A stretch of 64,000 nt of DNA from Candidatus Accumulibacter conexus (GTDB lineage Bacteria > Pseudomonadota > Gammaproteobacteria > Burkholderiales > Rhodocyclaceae). Each line of letters starts with the position of its first letter. The stretch's first letter is position 1. Location: contig JAGFNJ010000002.1 of assembly GCA_017592775.1 (NCBI GenBank), positions 144,182 through 208,181 on the forward strand. The letters are read 5' to 3'. The translations under genes and the position numbers were made by a program. The notes beneath the pieces are model-generated. The model saw only the letters and a program-made list of their open reading frames with translations. It searched no databases and was not told where the DNA came from. This document shows, piece by piece, positions 20,898-32,200 of this stretch.

Positions 20898-21821
20898 ATG
20901 CGCATCCTGCTCGCCAACCCCCGCGGTTTCTGCGCCGGTGTCGACCGCGCCATCGCCATCGTCGAACGGGCGATCGAGAAGTTCGGCGCGCCGATCTACG
21001 TCCGCCACGAAGTCGTCCACAACCGCTTCGTCTGCGACGACCTGCGCGCCAAGGGCGCCGTCTTCGTCGACCACCTCGCCGAAGTGCCCGCCGGCAGCAT
21101 CGTCATCTTCAGCGCCCACGGCGTCTCGAAGGCGGTCATCGAAGAGGCCGCCGGGCGCGGCCTGAGGGTCTTCGACGCCACCTGCCCGCTGGTCACGAAG
21201 GTCCATCTCGAGGTCGCCAGGATGCGGCGCGAGGGACGCGAGATCGTCATGATCGGCCACAAGGGGCACCCCGAGGTCGAGGGAACGATGGGCCAGAGCG
21301 CCGACGGCATGTACCTCGTCGAAACCGTCAGCGACGTGCACGCACTCGCCGTCCAGACGCCTGCCCGCCTCGCCTACGTCACGCAGACGACGCTCTCGGT
21401 CGACGACGCGGCGCAGGTCGTGGCGGCGCTCAGGGAGCGCTTCCCCGAGATCGTCGGACCGAAGAAGGACGACATCTGCTACGCGACGCAGAACCGGCAG
21501 GATGCCGTCAAGCAACTGGCGCGCCAGAGCGAGGTGGTGCTCGTCGTCGGCAGCCCGTCAAGCTCGAACTCGAACCGGCTGCGCGAGGTCGCCGAACTCG
21601 TCGGCGCCCGCGCCTATCTCGTCGATCAGGCCGAGCAGATCGACCCCGACTGGCTCGCCGGCGCCAGCAGCGTCGGCGTCACCGCCGGCGCGTCGGCACC
21701 GGAAGTCCTCGTCGACCGGGTCGTCGAGCGCCTGTCCGCTGGCGCACCGGGCAACGTCAGCCAGCTCGCCGGCAGCGACGAGAACGTCACCTTCGCGCTG
21801 CCGCGCGAGTTGCAGCCGTGA
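20898..21821 (+). CDS. ispH: 4-hydroxy-3-methylbut-2-enyl diphosphate reductase
   Basis: 307 residues. The three [4Fe-4S] cysteines are at 12 (RGFCAGV), 96 (DATCPLV) and 194 (DICYAT), and the catalytic Glu126 sits in GHPEVEGT. It is the last step of the MEP isoprenoid pathway, giving IPP and DMAPP. Start at 20898 gives the family N terminus [15 protein letters not shown]. It is the last gene of the plus-strand block. Confidence 0.97.
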   Translation: MRILLANPRGFCAGVDRAIAIVERAIEKFGAPIYVRHEVVHNRFVCDDLRAKGAVFVDHLAEVPAGSIVIFSAHGVSKAVIEEAAGRGLRVFDATCPLVTKVHLEVARMRREGREIVMIGHKGHPEVEGTMGQSADGMYLVETVSDVHALAVQTPARLAYVTQTTLSVDDAAQVVAALRERFPEIVGPKKDDICYATQNRQDAVKQLARQSEVVLVVGSPSSSNSNRLREVAELVGARAYLVDQAEQIDPDWLAGASSVGVTAGASAPEVLVDRVVERLSAGAPGNVSQLAGSDENVTFALPRELQP

Positions 21822-21839
21822 ACAGCCGCGGGCAAGCGC

Positions 21840-22676
21840 TCAACGCCCGGCGGCCGCCGGCTGCGGGACGGGTGGCGCGCTGCCGCGCGGCCGCGGCGAC
21901 TGGACGCCGACCCGGTCGCTGACATGACTGCTGCCGGCAGCAGCCTCGTCGAAGTCGACCGCGAATCGCGCCTCACTGCGCACCGCAACGCCCTCGATCT
22001 CGCCCGGACGGAAACGCAGCCCGGCGAAAGCGGCGACGGCTGCGTCGGCATGGCCGGCGGGCACGCCGCTGCCAAGCACTTCGACGCGATCGACCGCCCC
22101 GTCAGCGGCGATCAGAACCCGCAGCAGGACGCGTCCGCCGCGCCCGGGGCTGCTGCCGGCCGGTGGCCGCAACAGTGGCTCGTCCTGCAGCACCGGCGGC
22201 AGCGTCAGCTCCCGGCGCGGGAAATACCAGGTATCGGCCGCCGGCGGCAACGCCAGCACCGCGGCCAGATAGGGCGGACGCTCGGCTGCCAGCCGGCGCT
22301 CGCCCAGTGCGGCAACCATTGCCGGCACGGCCGCCGCGACCTGGCGCCCGGCCGATGACGGCGTCGCCGCGTCGCCCGCGTCACCCGCCGTGTCCGCCGC
22401 CGGCTGCTCGACGGCGGTGGCCGGCGCCTGCGGCGGCGTCGGCGACTCCGCCGCCTCGGCTGTCGCTGCGGCAGCCGGCGCCGGCGGCACGCGCAGAGTC
22501 GCCAGCATCGCCGCCGGTGGCTGCGTCCCACGCCTGCCGGCAGCAACCGGCAAGGCTTCGAGCAGGTAGCCGAGCAGCAGATGCAGCAGCAGCGACGCGA
22601 TCACCGCCCAGCGCAGGCGGCCGCGTCGTTCCTGCTGCAGCGCACTGCCGGGAATGGCTGGAGTCGACAGAGGCAC
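21840..22676 (-). CDS. TonB-family protein
   Basis: About 278 residues from the chosen GTG. An N-terminal membrane anchor (WAVIASLLLHLLLGYLLEAL), a long Ala/Pro-rich linker, and a C-terminal TonB-like beta domain (RVLLRVLIAADGAVDRVEVL, then DAAVAAFAGLRFRPGEIEG). Start uncertain: the frame is open to 22889 and no ATG lies near the anchor. A GTG at 22676 puts the anchor close to the N terminus but lacks a clear ribosome-binding site. It converges with ispH and diverges from the pilin cluster. Confidence 0.7.
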   Translation of the reverse strand: MPLSTPAIPGSALQQERRGRLRWAVIASLLLHLLLGYLLEALPVAAGRRGTQPPAAMLATLRVPPAPAAAATAEAAESPTPPQAPATAVEQPAADTAGDAGDAATPSSAGRQVAAAVPAMVAALGERRLAAERPPYLAAVLALPPAADTWYFPRRELTLPPVLQDEPLLRPPAGSSPGRGGRVLLRVLIAADGAVDRVEVLGSGVPAGHADAAVAAFAGLRFRPGEIEGVAVRSEARFAVDFDEAAAGSSHVSDRVGVQSPRPRGSAPPVPQPAAAGR

Positions 22677-22876
22677 AGGCAGGAAGGAGGATGCCGGAAC
22701 CGGCGGAAGCTGGATTCTACCGCCCGTCGCGTCGCCACCACTGCCACTCGTCCGCCAGGACGCGCCGCACGTCGGTCGCCTCTTGTCCCCTCGCCGGTGC
22801 GCGCTATCATTCCGCCATCCATGCTTCTGGCTGCGCTGCCGCGTCGCCGCCGTGATCCGCAAGGGAGTCCAATGCC

Positions 22877-23335
22877 GTGAATAGACCAAATGGCTTCACC
22901 CTGATCGAGATCATGATCGTCGTCGCGATCATCAGCATCCTTGCCGCCATCGCCATTCCCAATTACAACGACTACCTGATCCGCTCGCGCATCACGCATG
23001 CCACCTCGCAGCTCGCCGAGCGCCGCGTCCGGCTCGAGCAGTTCTTCCAGGACAACCACCTCTACTACCAGGCGGCGTCCGGCGGCAATCCGGCGATCAT
23101 GTCGCCCGCCTGTGACCCGAACAACGCCGACACGACGACCAGCCCATACTTCGACTTCAGTTGCCCGGGCGCGACCGCAACCACGTACACGCTCACCGCC
23201 ACCGGCAAGAGTTCGATGACCGGCTTCACCTACACCGTCAACCAGGCAAATGCCCGGCAGACCACTGCCGTCATCAGTGGCTGGGGCACCGCACCGGTCA
23301 ACTGCTGGGTGACCAGCAAGGGAGGCGGCTGTTGA
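22877..23335 (+). CDS. pilE: Type IV pilin, PilE-like
   Basis: 152 residues. Class III prepilin leader MNRPNG, cleaved before Phe7 of [18 protein letters not shown], with the essential Glu at +5. The C-terminal half has cysteine pairs (CDP...SCPG and NCW...GGC) able to form the D-region disulphides. It starts at a GTG (22877) with AAGGGAG upstream. First gene of the minor-pilin operon; by position it is a PilE-type minor pilin rather than the major subunit. Confidence 0.9.
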   Translation: MNRPNGFTLIEIMIVVAIISILAAIAIPNYNDYLIRSRITHATSQLAERRVRLEQFFQDNHLYYQAASGGNPAIMSPACDPNNADTTTSPYFDFSCPGATATTYTLTATGKSSMTGFTYTVNQANARQTTAVISGWGTAPVNCWVTSKGGGC

Positions 23336-23913
23336 ACGCCCAGCGCGGCTTCAGCCTGATCGAGCTGATGGTCGGCATCGTCATCCTCGGCGTGCTGATG
23401 GCGACGGCCGTTCCCCGCTTCAGCGACTGGCTGCGCAATGCGCGCGTCCGCACCTCGGCCGAGGCGATGCAGAACGGTCTGCAGCTCGCCCGGGCGGAAG
23501 CCGTCCGGCGCAACGCGACGGTCCGCTTCCAGCTCGTCAACACCATCGACGACACCTGCGCCCTCGACACCGCCGGCCCGCACTGGGTCGTCAGCATGGA
23601 CAACCCGGCCGGCCAGTGCGCGTCGGCGCCCTCCGACACCGCGGCGCCGCGCATCATCCAGGTACGCAACCGGGCCGAGGGTTCGGTTCAGACGCTGGTT
23701 GCCGCCGGCCAGTCGGCGCTCGTCTTCAACGGCCTCGGACGGTTGACGCCGGTGCCGGCGGCGAACGTCGCGATCGACGTCTCGAGCACCGCTGGCGGCA
23801 CCTGCGTCGCCAGCGGCGGTTCGGTACGTTGTCTGCGCGTCCTGGTCTCGGTCGGCGGCCAGATCCGCATGTGTGATCCGGCGTTGCCGGCTGGCGACGC
23901 GCAGGCATGCTGA
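23332..23913 (+). CDS. fimT: Minor pilin FimT/GspH family
   Basis: 193 residues. Prepilin leader ending in RG, then [18 protein letters not shown]. GspH/FimT-like body ([19 protein letters not shown] and [10 protein letters not shown]). It starts at TTG 23332, which overlaps the pilE stop and has GGGAGG about 8 bases upstream. FimT minor pilins can bind DNA in competence systems of some species; that role is untested here. Confidence 0.88.
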   Translation: MNAQRGFSLIELMVGIVILGVLMATAVPRFSDWLRNARVRTSAEAMQNGLQLARAEAVRRNATVRFQLVNTIDDTCALDTAGPHWVVSMDNPAGQCASAPSDTAAPRIIQVRNRAEGSVQTLVAAGQSALVFNGLGRLTPVPAANVAIDVSSTAGGTCVASGGSVRCLRVLVSVGGQIRMCDPALPAGDAQAC

Positions 23914-24398
23914 TGGAACGGAACGCCAGCCCCATCTCCGGCAATCAGTCCGGCGTCATGCTCCTCGAGGCGCTGATCGCCATCCTCGTCTTCTCGCTCG
24001 GCATCCTCTCAGTGGTCGCTCTGCAGGCGACGACCGTCCAGCTCACCAGCGACGCCAAGTACCGGACCGACGCGACGCTGCTCGCCAACCGGCTGCTCGG
24101 TCAGATGTGGACCAGCAGCGGCAACCTGACGGCGATGAAGACCGCCTTCCAGAGTAACCCGGCCGGCACGGCCTACAACGCCTGGCTCGCCGACGTCTCC
24201 GGCCGGGACGGGCTCCCCGGCGTCGTCGCCGCGTCGACCGGCGTCGTCTCGACCCTGCCGACGGTGACCGTCGACGACACCGCCGGCGCCACCGCTGGCC
24301 AGGTCGTCATCATCCTCCGCTGGCGCACGCCGGAGATGCCGCTGAACGCTGCCGGACACCAGCATGTCGTCGTCTCACAAGTTTCGCGCAACCCCTGA
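23907..24398 (+). CDS. pilV: Type IV pilus modification/minor pilin PilV
   Basis: 163 residues. Prepilin cleavage predicted at SG/VMLLEALIAILVFSLGIL. The conserved PilV-like ANRLLGQMW and C-terminal IILRWRTPE are present. Two possible ATGs (23907 and 23913) overlap the end of fimT. Part of the minor-pilin initiation complex with PilW and PilX. Confidence 0.88.
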   Translation: MLMERNASPISGNQSGVMLLEALIAILVFSLGILSVVALQATTVQLTSDAKYRTDATLLANRLLGQMWTSSGNLTAMKTAFQSNPAGTAYNAWLADVSGRDGLPGVVAASTGVVSTLPTVTVDDTAGATAGQVVIILRWRTPEMPLNAAGHQHVVVSQVSRNP

Positions 24399-24404
24399 TC
24401 CCGC

Positions 24405-25559
24405 ATGAAGACGTTCGCGCCCCCGCTGCACCACGCCACTGTCCGCGGCTTCACCCTCGTCGAGGTGATGGTCGCCATGGTCATCGGCATGATCGGCATG
24501 ATCATCATGCTGCAGGTCTTCTCGGCCGCCGAAGGACAGCGACGCTCGACCACCGGCACCGGCGACGCCCAAGGCAACGGCGCGATGGCCCTGTACACGC
24601 TGCAGCGCGACGTCCGCCAGGCTGGCTTCGGCTTCAACGCGCTGAATGCACTCGGCTGCCCATTCACCCTTCCGGCACCGGCGAGTCGCACGCTGGCGCA
24701 GCTCGCGCCGGTGGTGATCAATCCACCAACGACCGACGTCCCCGCTGGCGACGCCAACAGCGACACGCTGCTGATCGCCTTTGGCAGCGGCAATGGCTCG
24801 CCCGAAGGCGATGTCGTCACCGCCGTCCTGGGCCTGCAGCTCGGCCTGCAGAGTGCCGGTTCCTTCGCCACCGGCGACCGGGTGATCGCCGGCCCGTCGG
24901 CGCCGACCGTCGGTTGTGCGCTGACCCTGGCGACGGTGACGGCGGTGACGCCACCGGTCATCACCGTGCCGAGCAGCGGCGCCGTCGACGGCGGGACGCT
25001 GTTCAACCTCGGCCAGAACCCGCGCATCCTCGCCTACGCCATCCGCGCCGGCAATCTCACGGTCTGCAACTACATGGCGGCCAATTGCGGCGCCGCCTGC
25101 ACCGCCACCGACGGCACCTGCAGCGCCAACTGGGTGCCGATCGTCAACAACATCGCCGCCCTGCGCGCGCAGTATGGACACGCCTCGACCCCCACCAGCG
25201 GGGTCGATACCTGGGACCAGGCGACACCGCAGCAGCCCAGCCCGCCAAATCAGGACACCCTGGCCTGCAGTTGGGCGAGAACGTCGGCCGTCCGCATCGT
25301 CGTCGTCGCCCGCAACAGCCAGCCGGAGCAGAGCAACCGGCACCAGACCCGCCAGTTCGTTTGCACGCCTCCAAATGCCGTCCGCCCAGATTGCGTCGTG
25401 GATGCTCCGGATTGGATGGGTAGCACCGGCGCCCCCATCAATCTCGGGCCTCCGTCCTCGCCGGCCCCGGCATCCCCGCCGGGATGGACGCTCTACCGTT
25501 ACCGGACTTTCGAGACCGTGATCCCGATTCGCAACCTGCCCTGGATGGCCACATGTTGA
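24405..25559 (+). CDS. pilW: Minor pilin PilW
   Basis: 384 residues. Leader ending in RG, then FTLVEVMVAMVIGMIGMII. The PilW-type body includes ALYTLQRDVRQAGFGF. It is longer than many PilW proteins because of a Thr/Ser/Pro-rich middle. The C-terminal residues overlap the pilX start. Expected in the pilus-tip priming complex. Confidence 0.88.
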   Translation: MKTFAPPLHHATVRGFTLVEVMVAMVIGMIGMIIMLQVFSAAEGQRRSTTGTGDAQGNGAMALYTLQRDVRQAGFGFNALNALGCPFTLPAPASRTLAQLAPVVINPPTTDVPAGDANSDTLLIAFGSGNGSPEGDVVTAVLGLQLGLQSAGSFATGDRVIAGPSAPTVGCALTLATVTAVTPPVITVPSSGAVDGGTLFNLGQNPRILAYAIRAGNLTVCNYMAANCGAACTATDGTCSANWVPIVNNIAALRAQYGHASTPTSGVDTWDQATPQQPSPPNQDTLACSWARTSAVRIVVVARNSQPEQSNRHQTRQFVCTPPNAVRPDCVVDAPDWMGSTGAPINLGPPSSPAPASPPGWTLYRYRTFETVIPIRNLPWMATC

Positions 25560-26209
25560 GGCCCGTCGATCGGCCGCGCCATGGCCTGGCGAAGGCCAGC
25601 AACAACCGGCAGCAGGGCGTCGTCCTGCTCGTCGCGCTGATCGTCCTCGTCGCGCTGACGCTCGCCGGCGTCGCCCTCGTGCGGTCGGTCGATACCGCCA
25701 ACCTCGTCGCCGGCAACCTGTCTTTTCACCAGTCGGCGATCCAGGCCGGCGAGCGCAGCACCGAACTGGCGCTCACCAGCTGGCTGCACACACCCAGCAG
25801 CACGACCCTACATTCCAATGATCCCAATAATAATTTCTACTTCGCCGACGGCACCAACCCGACCCCGGCCGACGGCATCCCCCGGTCTCCGGCCCCCGGC
25901 CAGTCGTGGGATGCCTACTGGACGAACGACCTCGTGCTGGCCGGCAGCGTGACGCCGAGATCCTTCGACATCAACACCGGCACCGTCAAGTACACCGTCC
26001 GGTACGTCATCCACCGCCTGTGCGAGTCGACCAATGCGCCGCATCTCGCCAACTGCGCACGCGAGCCCGCCAGCACCAACACCGGCGGCAGCCAGGCCGC
26101 CGGCGGCCTGGCGCCGATCGGCAACAACCGCGTCTACTACCGCATCACGACGCGCATCGAGGGACCGCGCCGCACGGTCGCCTACATCCAGACCATCGTT
26201 GCCCTGTAG
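25553..26209 (+). CDS. pilX: Minor pilin PilX
   Basis: 218 residues. The N-terminal GVVLLVALIVLVALTLAG lacks the +5 Glu, as is typical for PilX/GspK-like tip pilins. It is followed by ANLVAGNLSFHQSAIQAGE, the conserved helical start of the PilX family. It begins at ATG 25553, overlapping pilW. C-terminal RVYYRITTRIEGPRRTV is typical. Confidence 0.88.
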   Translation: MLRPVDRPRHGLAKASNNRQQGVVLLVALIVLVALTLAGVALVRSVDTANLVAGNLSFHQSAIQAGERSTELALTSWLHTPSSTTLHSNDPNNNFYFADGTNPTPADGIPRSPAPGQSWDAYWTNDLVLAGSVTPRSFDINTGTVKYTVRYVIHRLCESTNAPHLANCAREPASTNTGGSQAAGGLAPIGNNRVYYRITTRIEGPRRTVAYIQTIVAL

Positions 26210-26238
26210 TCCGCAGAGGGTTTCACGAGGAGCTTGCC

Positions 26239-29200
26239 ATGACCACCAACATCCGCACCATCCGCTCGATCGCCCTGCTGAGCCTGCTGATGCTGGGCGG
26301 CAGTGTCCTGGCAGCGCCGACGCAACTGGCCAACTCGCCGATCTCCGGCGCCTCGTCGGTCGAGATCGCGCCGAACATCCTCTTCGTCCTCGACGACTCG
26401 GGCAGCATGGACTGGGACTACCTGCCCGACTGGGCCGGCCTCGCGGCCGGCCTGCACCAGTCGAAGAACGCCGGCTTCAACGGCCTCGCCTACAACCCGG
26501 CAGTCACCTATCTGGCACCGAAGTACTTCGACGCCAGCGGTGCGCCCGACACGACGACCTACCCCAGCCAAGCCTCCGCCACCACCACTGCGTGGACGTC
26601 GGTCAAGGACGACGGCTACGGCATCCAGAGCGCCGGGCTCAGCAACCTGATCGGCAACGCCTACTACTACACCACGGTTGCCGGCGAGTACTGCACCAAC
26701 CAGAGCATGAAGACCTGCGTCGCCGCGACTGCCCCAAGCGCCACCTACCCGGTCGCCGCCCGCTTGCGCTGGTGCCGCACGGCCGCCGATGCCGTCGCCG
26801 CGACGCCGGGCAGCGGCGCCTGCCAGGCGACGCAGATCGACCCCAACCCGGGGCCACCGGCGACGCCGACCAACATCCCGTTCAACTACCCGCGGATGCC
26901 GGCGCCACGCGCCAGCGTCCTGACGATCAGCGGCAGCAGCACGACCTCGGTCAGCAGCATCACTGTCGGTGGCCAGCAGATCCTCTCGGCGGCAACGCCG
27001 ACGACCAGCAGCCCGGCGGTGCTCGCCGGCTACATCGAGAGCGCCATCAACGCCTGCAGCTTCACCCTGGTGTCGCCGTGCCAGGTCGTCGGCTACCGCG
27101 CCGTCGCCGTCGGCGACACCGTGACGATCAGTGCGCCGGGCGTCACCACCGCGACCCCGGTGCTCACCCAGACCGGCACGATGACGATGACGGCGACCGC
27201 CTTCGGTCGGCCGGCGAACAACCTCGCTCCCGGCGAGAACCTGCTGACGGTCATCACCCCCACGGTCACCCTGCCGGCCAAGGCGGCGACCCGCAGCGAC
27301 TGCGCCGCGGATCCGTGCACCAACGCCGAGGAAATGACCAACTACGCCAACTGGTGGGCCTACTACCGCACCCGCATGCAGTCGATGAAGACCGCCACCA
27401 GCCTCTCGTTCCAGCCGATCGGCAGCTCGTACCGCATCGGCTACATGAGCATCAACAACAATACGACGCAGGACTTCCAGAACATCGACACCTTCGACGC
27501 GACGCAGAAGAAGGCCTGGTACGACAAGATCTTCGCCGCCGTCCCGAACCAGAACACGCCGCTGCGCGTGGCGCTGTCGAATGCCGGACGCCTCTACGCC
27601 GGCCGCCTCAACGGTGGCACGCTGAACGGCGTCAGCGTCGTCGATCCGGTGCAGTTCTACTGCCAGCCGAACGTCACGCTGCTGTCCACCGACGGCTACT
27701 GGAACCAGGGTGCCGGTTTCCAGTGGGACGGCACGACCGCCGTCGGCGACCAGGACGGCCCGGGGCTCGAGGTACGGCCACAGCTCGACGGCGGCCCGTG
27801 GAAGCAGCAGAAGATCACCACCCAGATCACCGAGACTCAGACGCCGACGCAGGCGACGCAGGCGCAGATTACGACGGACCAGTTGGAGAGCCAGGATGCG
27901 CTCGTCGAGGAGCGGACGTTCACGCAGCGCCAGGAAAGAACCTCCCGGCTGCAACGCCTCGACGGACAATGGCAGGCGAGCACCTCGCAGCTTTTTGGCA
28001 GCAGCTTGACGCAGTTGCAGACCAGCACGCTGACCCAACTGCAGCGGCGACGGAATCTACTGCAGGCCCGCAGCGGCCCGTTGCAGCAGATGACCTGGAC
28101 CCTGCAGACGCGAACGCAGACGCTGACGCAGACGCGGACCGCGCAACTGCAGAGCATGACGGCGCAGGTGCAGAGCAAGACCTACCAGTTGCAGCAGCGG
28201 CTGAAGCAGGTGCAGCAGCGCACCTCGACCAACGCTGGCACGACCTGGAGTGCCTGGACCGACACGACCTCGTGTTCGCAACTCACCAAGGGTGCCACCG
28301 GCACCAATCGCACCGAGTGCCGGGAACTACCGCAGACCGCCTGGACCAACGTCTCGAGCTGCTCCGTCGCCGCCGGCACTCCCTTCGGACAACCAATCAT
28401 CGACAATCCCGGTCTCGACACCGAAGCGCGGCGATACACCACCGACTCGCAGTGCCAGTACACCTCGCCGGCCTGGGTCAACGCCTCGAGTTGCACGGCA
28501 GTCGCCAAATCCCCCGGACCGACCAACTATACGGTCGGAAGCGCGGTCGACTGTCAGACAACCTGGCCGAACCCGTGGGTGAATGCCTCTTCCTGCACCC
28601 GCTCGCCGACCGTCGATTGCCGTTACGACAGTTGGACGGCCTACAGCAACGTCAGCTCGTGCACCGCTGCACCGCAGTCATCTGGCCCTGACTACACCGT
28701 CGGCCTCGCCCGTGAGTGCCTGACCAACCAGTGGACACCCTGGGCGAACGCCAGCGGGACCTGCACCATTTCGGCCACCGTCGAGTGCCAGTACGTCTCG
28801 AACAGCTGGACGAACGTCAGCAGTTGTACCGCCAACCCTGCCTCCACCTCGTCGCCTTACAGCGTGACGAGCGCGGTCGACTGTCAGGTCGCCTACGGTG
28901 GGTGGAGCGCTCGCTACAACGGAACCTGCACCGAGGTCACCACCGGCGCCAACCGAACACAATGCCAGTACGCCGGCTGGGGTGGCTGGACGAACGCTAT
29001 AGTCTGCAACGCCGTGCCTCAGTCAACGGGTCCGGCGTACACCGCTGCCGAGGAGTGCCAGACGGTGTGGACGGGCTGGAACAACACCAGCAGTTGCACC
29101 GCGGGGCCGACGACACAGTGTCAGACGGTGTGGACAGCGTGGAACCCGGTCGCTTCGTGCACCGTTTCAGCGACGCAACAATGCGCGTACTCAGCTTGGT

Positions 29201-32200
29201 CCCCCTATAGCAACGTCGCTTCGTGCACCGCCGTCACCCAATCGGCCGGCCCAACCACGTACACGGTGCCACTGGCCACACAATGCCAGGTGGACTTTTC
29301 GCAGAACAGCTGGGTCGATTCCGCTTCGTGCACCGTGTCCGCCACCCAGCAGTGCCGGTACAACCCCAGCACTTGGACCAGCTATACCAACACTGCGTCG
29401 TGTACCGCGAGAGCAAAGTCGCCAGGACCGAACTACACCGTCGACGTCGCCAAGGGGTGCCGGACCGTCTGGACCGGCTGGTCGGCAGTCGCTTCCTGCA
29501 CGCCGGCGAGCGGCTCGCGGGAATGCCGTACGACCTGGCCCAATCCATGGGTGAACGCGAGCACCTGCACCGCCAGCGCCACCCGGACCTGCCGCTCGCA
29601 GCCGGTCATCGGAGCCTGGACCAACGTCGCCTCCTGCACCCCCGGCACCGTCGGCGGGCTGACGACCAACTGCCAGAACGTCGTGCCACCGCCAACCACG
29701 CAGTTCGTCGCCAGTTGCACGCCGGGAACCTCCGGCACCGGCGTCGTGACGAGCTGCAGCACCGACACCCAGGGCCCGGTCGACGTCGCCTCCTGTACCC
29801 CCGAGCCCGCCACTGCGGCGAACAACTATATCGAGACGACCTGCCCGATCGTCTCGCTCGGCGCCACTCCGGACACCCTCGCCGACGTCGCCGAGTACTA
29901 CTGGAAGACCGACCTGCGCGACCCGTCGCAGACCCCCGATCGCTGCACCGGCGGACCGGTCGTCGCCGGCGGGGTGACGACGCAGAACAACGTCTGTACC
30001 AACGACACCAAGTACCCGCGGCAGTACATGAGCACCTACACCCTCGGCCTCGGCGCCTCCGGCCTGATGCAGTACCAGGCGGATTATCTGACGGCGGCCA
30101 GCGGCGACTTCAGCAGCGTCAAGCTCGGCCTCGTCGCCGACCCGAGCACCGGCGTCTGCCCGTGGCAGACCATCGGCGAGTGCAACTGGCCGAAACCGGA
30201 GAGCAACACGCAGAGCAACATCGACGACCTCTGGCATGCGGCGGTCAACGGTCGCGGTACCTACTTCAGCGCCACCGACCCGTCTTCGCTCGCCGCCGGC
30301 ATCAGCGGCGCACTGCAGACGGTCACCGTCCGCGACGGCGCCCTCGCGGCGGTGACGGTCACCAGCCCGAATCTGGCGGCCGGCAGCAACGAGCTTTTCG
30401 AGGTCTCGTTCCGCGTCGGCGAGTGGTCGGGCGACATCGTCAAACGGACGATCAACGGCACGACCGGTGTCATCTCGGCCACCGCGGCCTGGTCGGCGCA
30501 GGCACAACTCGACGCCAAGGTTTCGGCGGGAACCCATACCGCCCGCACGATCTACCTCTTCGAATCCGGCGGCAACAGTTCGGGCAGCGGCGTCGACAAC
30601 CTCAAGCTGTTCCTCTGGGCGAACCTCAGCACCAGCCAGAAGAGCAATTTCCTGTCGCCGCAGATCGATACCCTGACCCAGTTCTGCAGCATCGGCACGA
30701 CCTGCCTGACGGCCGCGTCAAAAACCAATGCCGAAGGCGAGAACCTGCTCAACTTCGTGCGTGGCGACAAGAGCAACGAGGGACCGCTCGCCGACCTCGG
30801 CAAGTACTACCGGCAGCGCGCACACATCCTCGGCGACATCGTCGGCTCCGAAGCGGTCTACGTCCAGGGCTCACCGTGGAACTATGCCGACTACAACTAC
30901 GTCGGCTTCAAGGCTGCCAACCAGACGCGTACCGCCATGGTCTATGCCGGCGCCAACGACGGCATGCTGCATGCCTTCTACGCCAGCACCGGTGAGGAGG
31001 CCTGGGCCTACGTACCGGGCGCGGTCCTCTCGCGGCTGTTCAAGCTCGCCGACAAGAACTACGGTGCGCAGAACATGCACGTGTTCACCGTCGATGGCAC
31101 GCCGGTGGTCGGCGACATCTGCGTCAGTGACTGCGCCACGCCCGCATCCGGATCGCTGCCGACCGTCTGGAAGACGATTCTCGTCGGCGGCCTGAACAAC
31201 GGCGGCCGCGGCTACTACGCGCTCGACATCACCAACCCGGCGGCACCGAAAGGCTTGTGGGAATTCACCCACAACGATCTCGGCTACAGCTACGGCAACC
31301 CGGTGATCACCAAGCTCAAGGACGGCACCTGGGTCGTCATCGTCACTTCGGGATACAACAACATCTCGCCGGGCGACGGCGGCGGTCACCTCTTCATCAT
31401 CAGGGCGAGCGACGGCACCCTGCTGCGAACCATCTCGACCGGCGCCGGCGACACCACCACTCCCAGCGGCCTGTCGCGCATCTCAGCCTGGGCCAACTTC
31501 CCCGACGCCAACAACACCGCGCAGCGCGTCTATGGCGGCGACCAGCTCGGCAACCTCTGGCGTTTCGACGTCAATGGCGACATCCCGCTGCCCGCCGTCC
31601 CACCCGCAACGCCGGTGTACGACGCACAGCGCCTCGCGACCCTGAAGGATCCGGCTGGTGTCGCACAACCGATCACCACCCGGCCGGAACTCGGCAAGGT
31701 CGGCCCGCACGCCGTCATGTTCGTCGGCACCGGGCAACTGCTCGGCACCGACGATCTGGTGAACAGCCAGACGCAGACGATCTACGCCATCAAGGACCGC
31801 CTGCTCGACGTCGACTACGGCAGCCCGCGGCCACTCAGCCCGCCGCAGACGACGCCGACGCCCGGTTCCTTCGTCGCCCAGACGCTGACCTCGGCGACCT
31901 GCCCAACGGGCAACCCGTTCTGCACCGCCGGCAGCGCGATCGTCCTCGGCACCAACAACCCGGTGGACTTCGACGTCGACGACGGCTGGTACGCCGACTT
32001 CCCGGTCGCCGGCGAGCGCGTCAACACCGAGCTGCGCCTGCAACTGGGAACGTTGGCGCTCAACACCAACACGCCGACGCTCGGCGCCTGTGTTCCGGTC
32101 GGCGTCAGCTTCGCCTACTTCTTCGACTACAGCGGCGGCGGCCCGGTCGACGGCACCAACGGCCTCTCCGGCATACGACTCGGCGACTACCTGAGCAGTG

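Noticed and set aside
22690-22855. 54-codon plus-strand ORF with a strong AAGGAGG-ATG
   Set aside because: Lies opposite the upstream open part of the TonB-family frame; composition is Arg/His/Ser-rich with no family or conservation clue, so the Shine-Dalgarno match is probably chance.
26034-28691. Long plus-strand frame overlapping pilX and pilY1
   Set aside because: Arg/His/Pro-rich translation in the wrong frame of pilY1; no signal or domain.
28240-29850. Possible CRISPR-like or DNA-level repeat array
   Set aside because: Units vary in length and are diverged at the DNA level but keep a protein pattern and open frame; this is a protein repeat inside pilY1.
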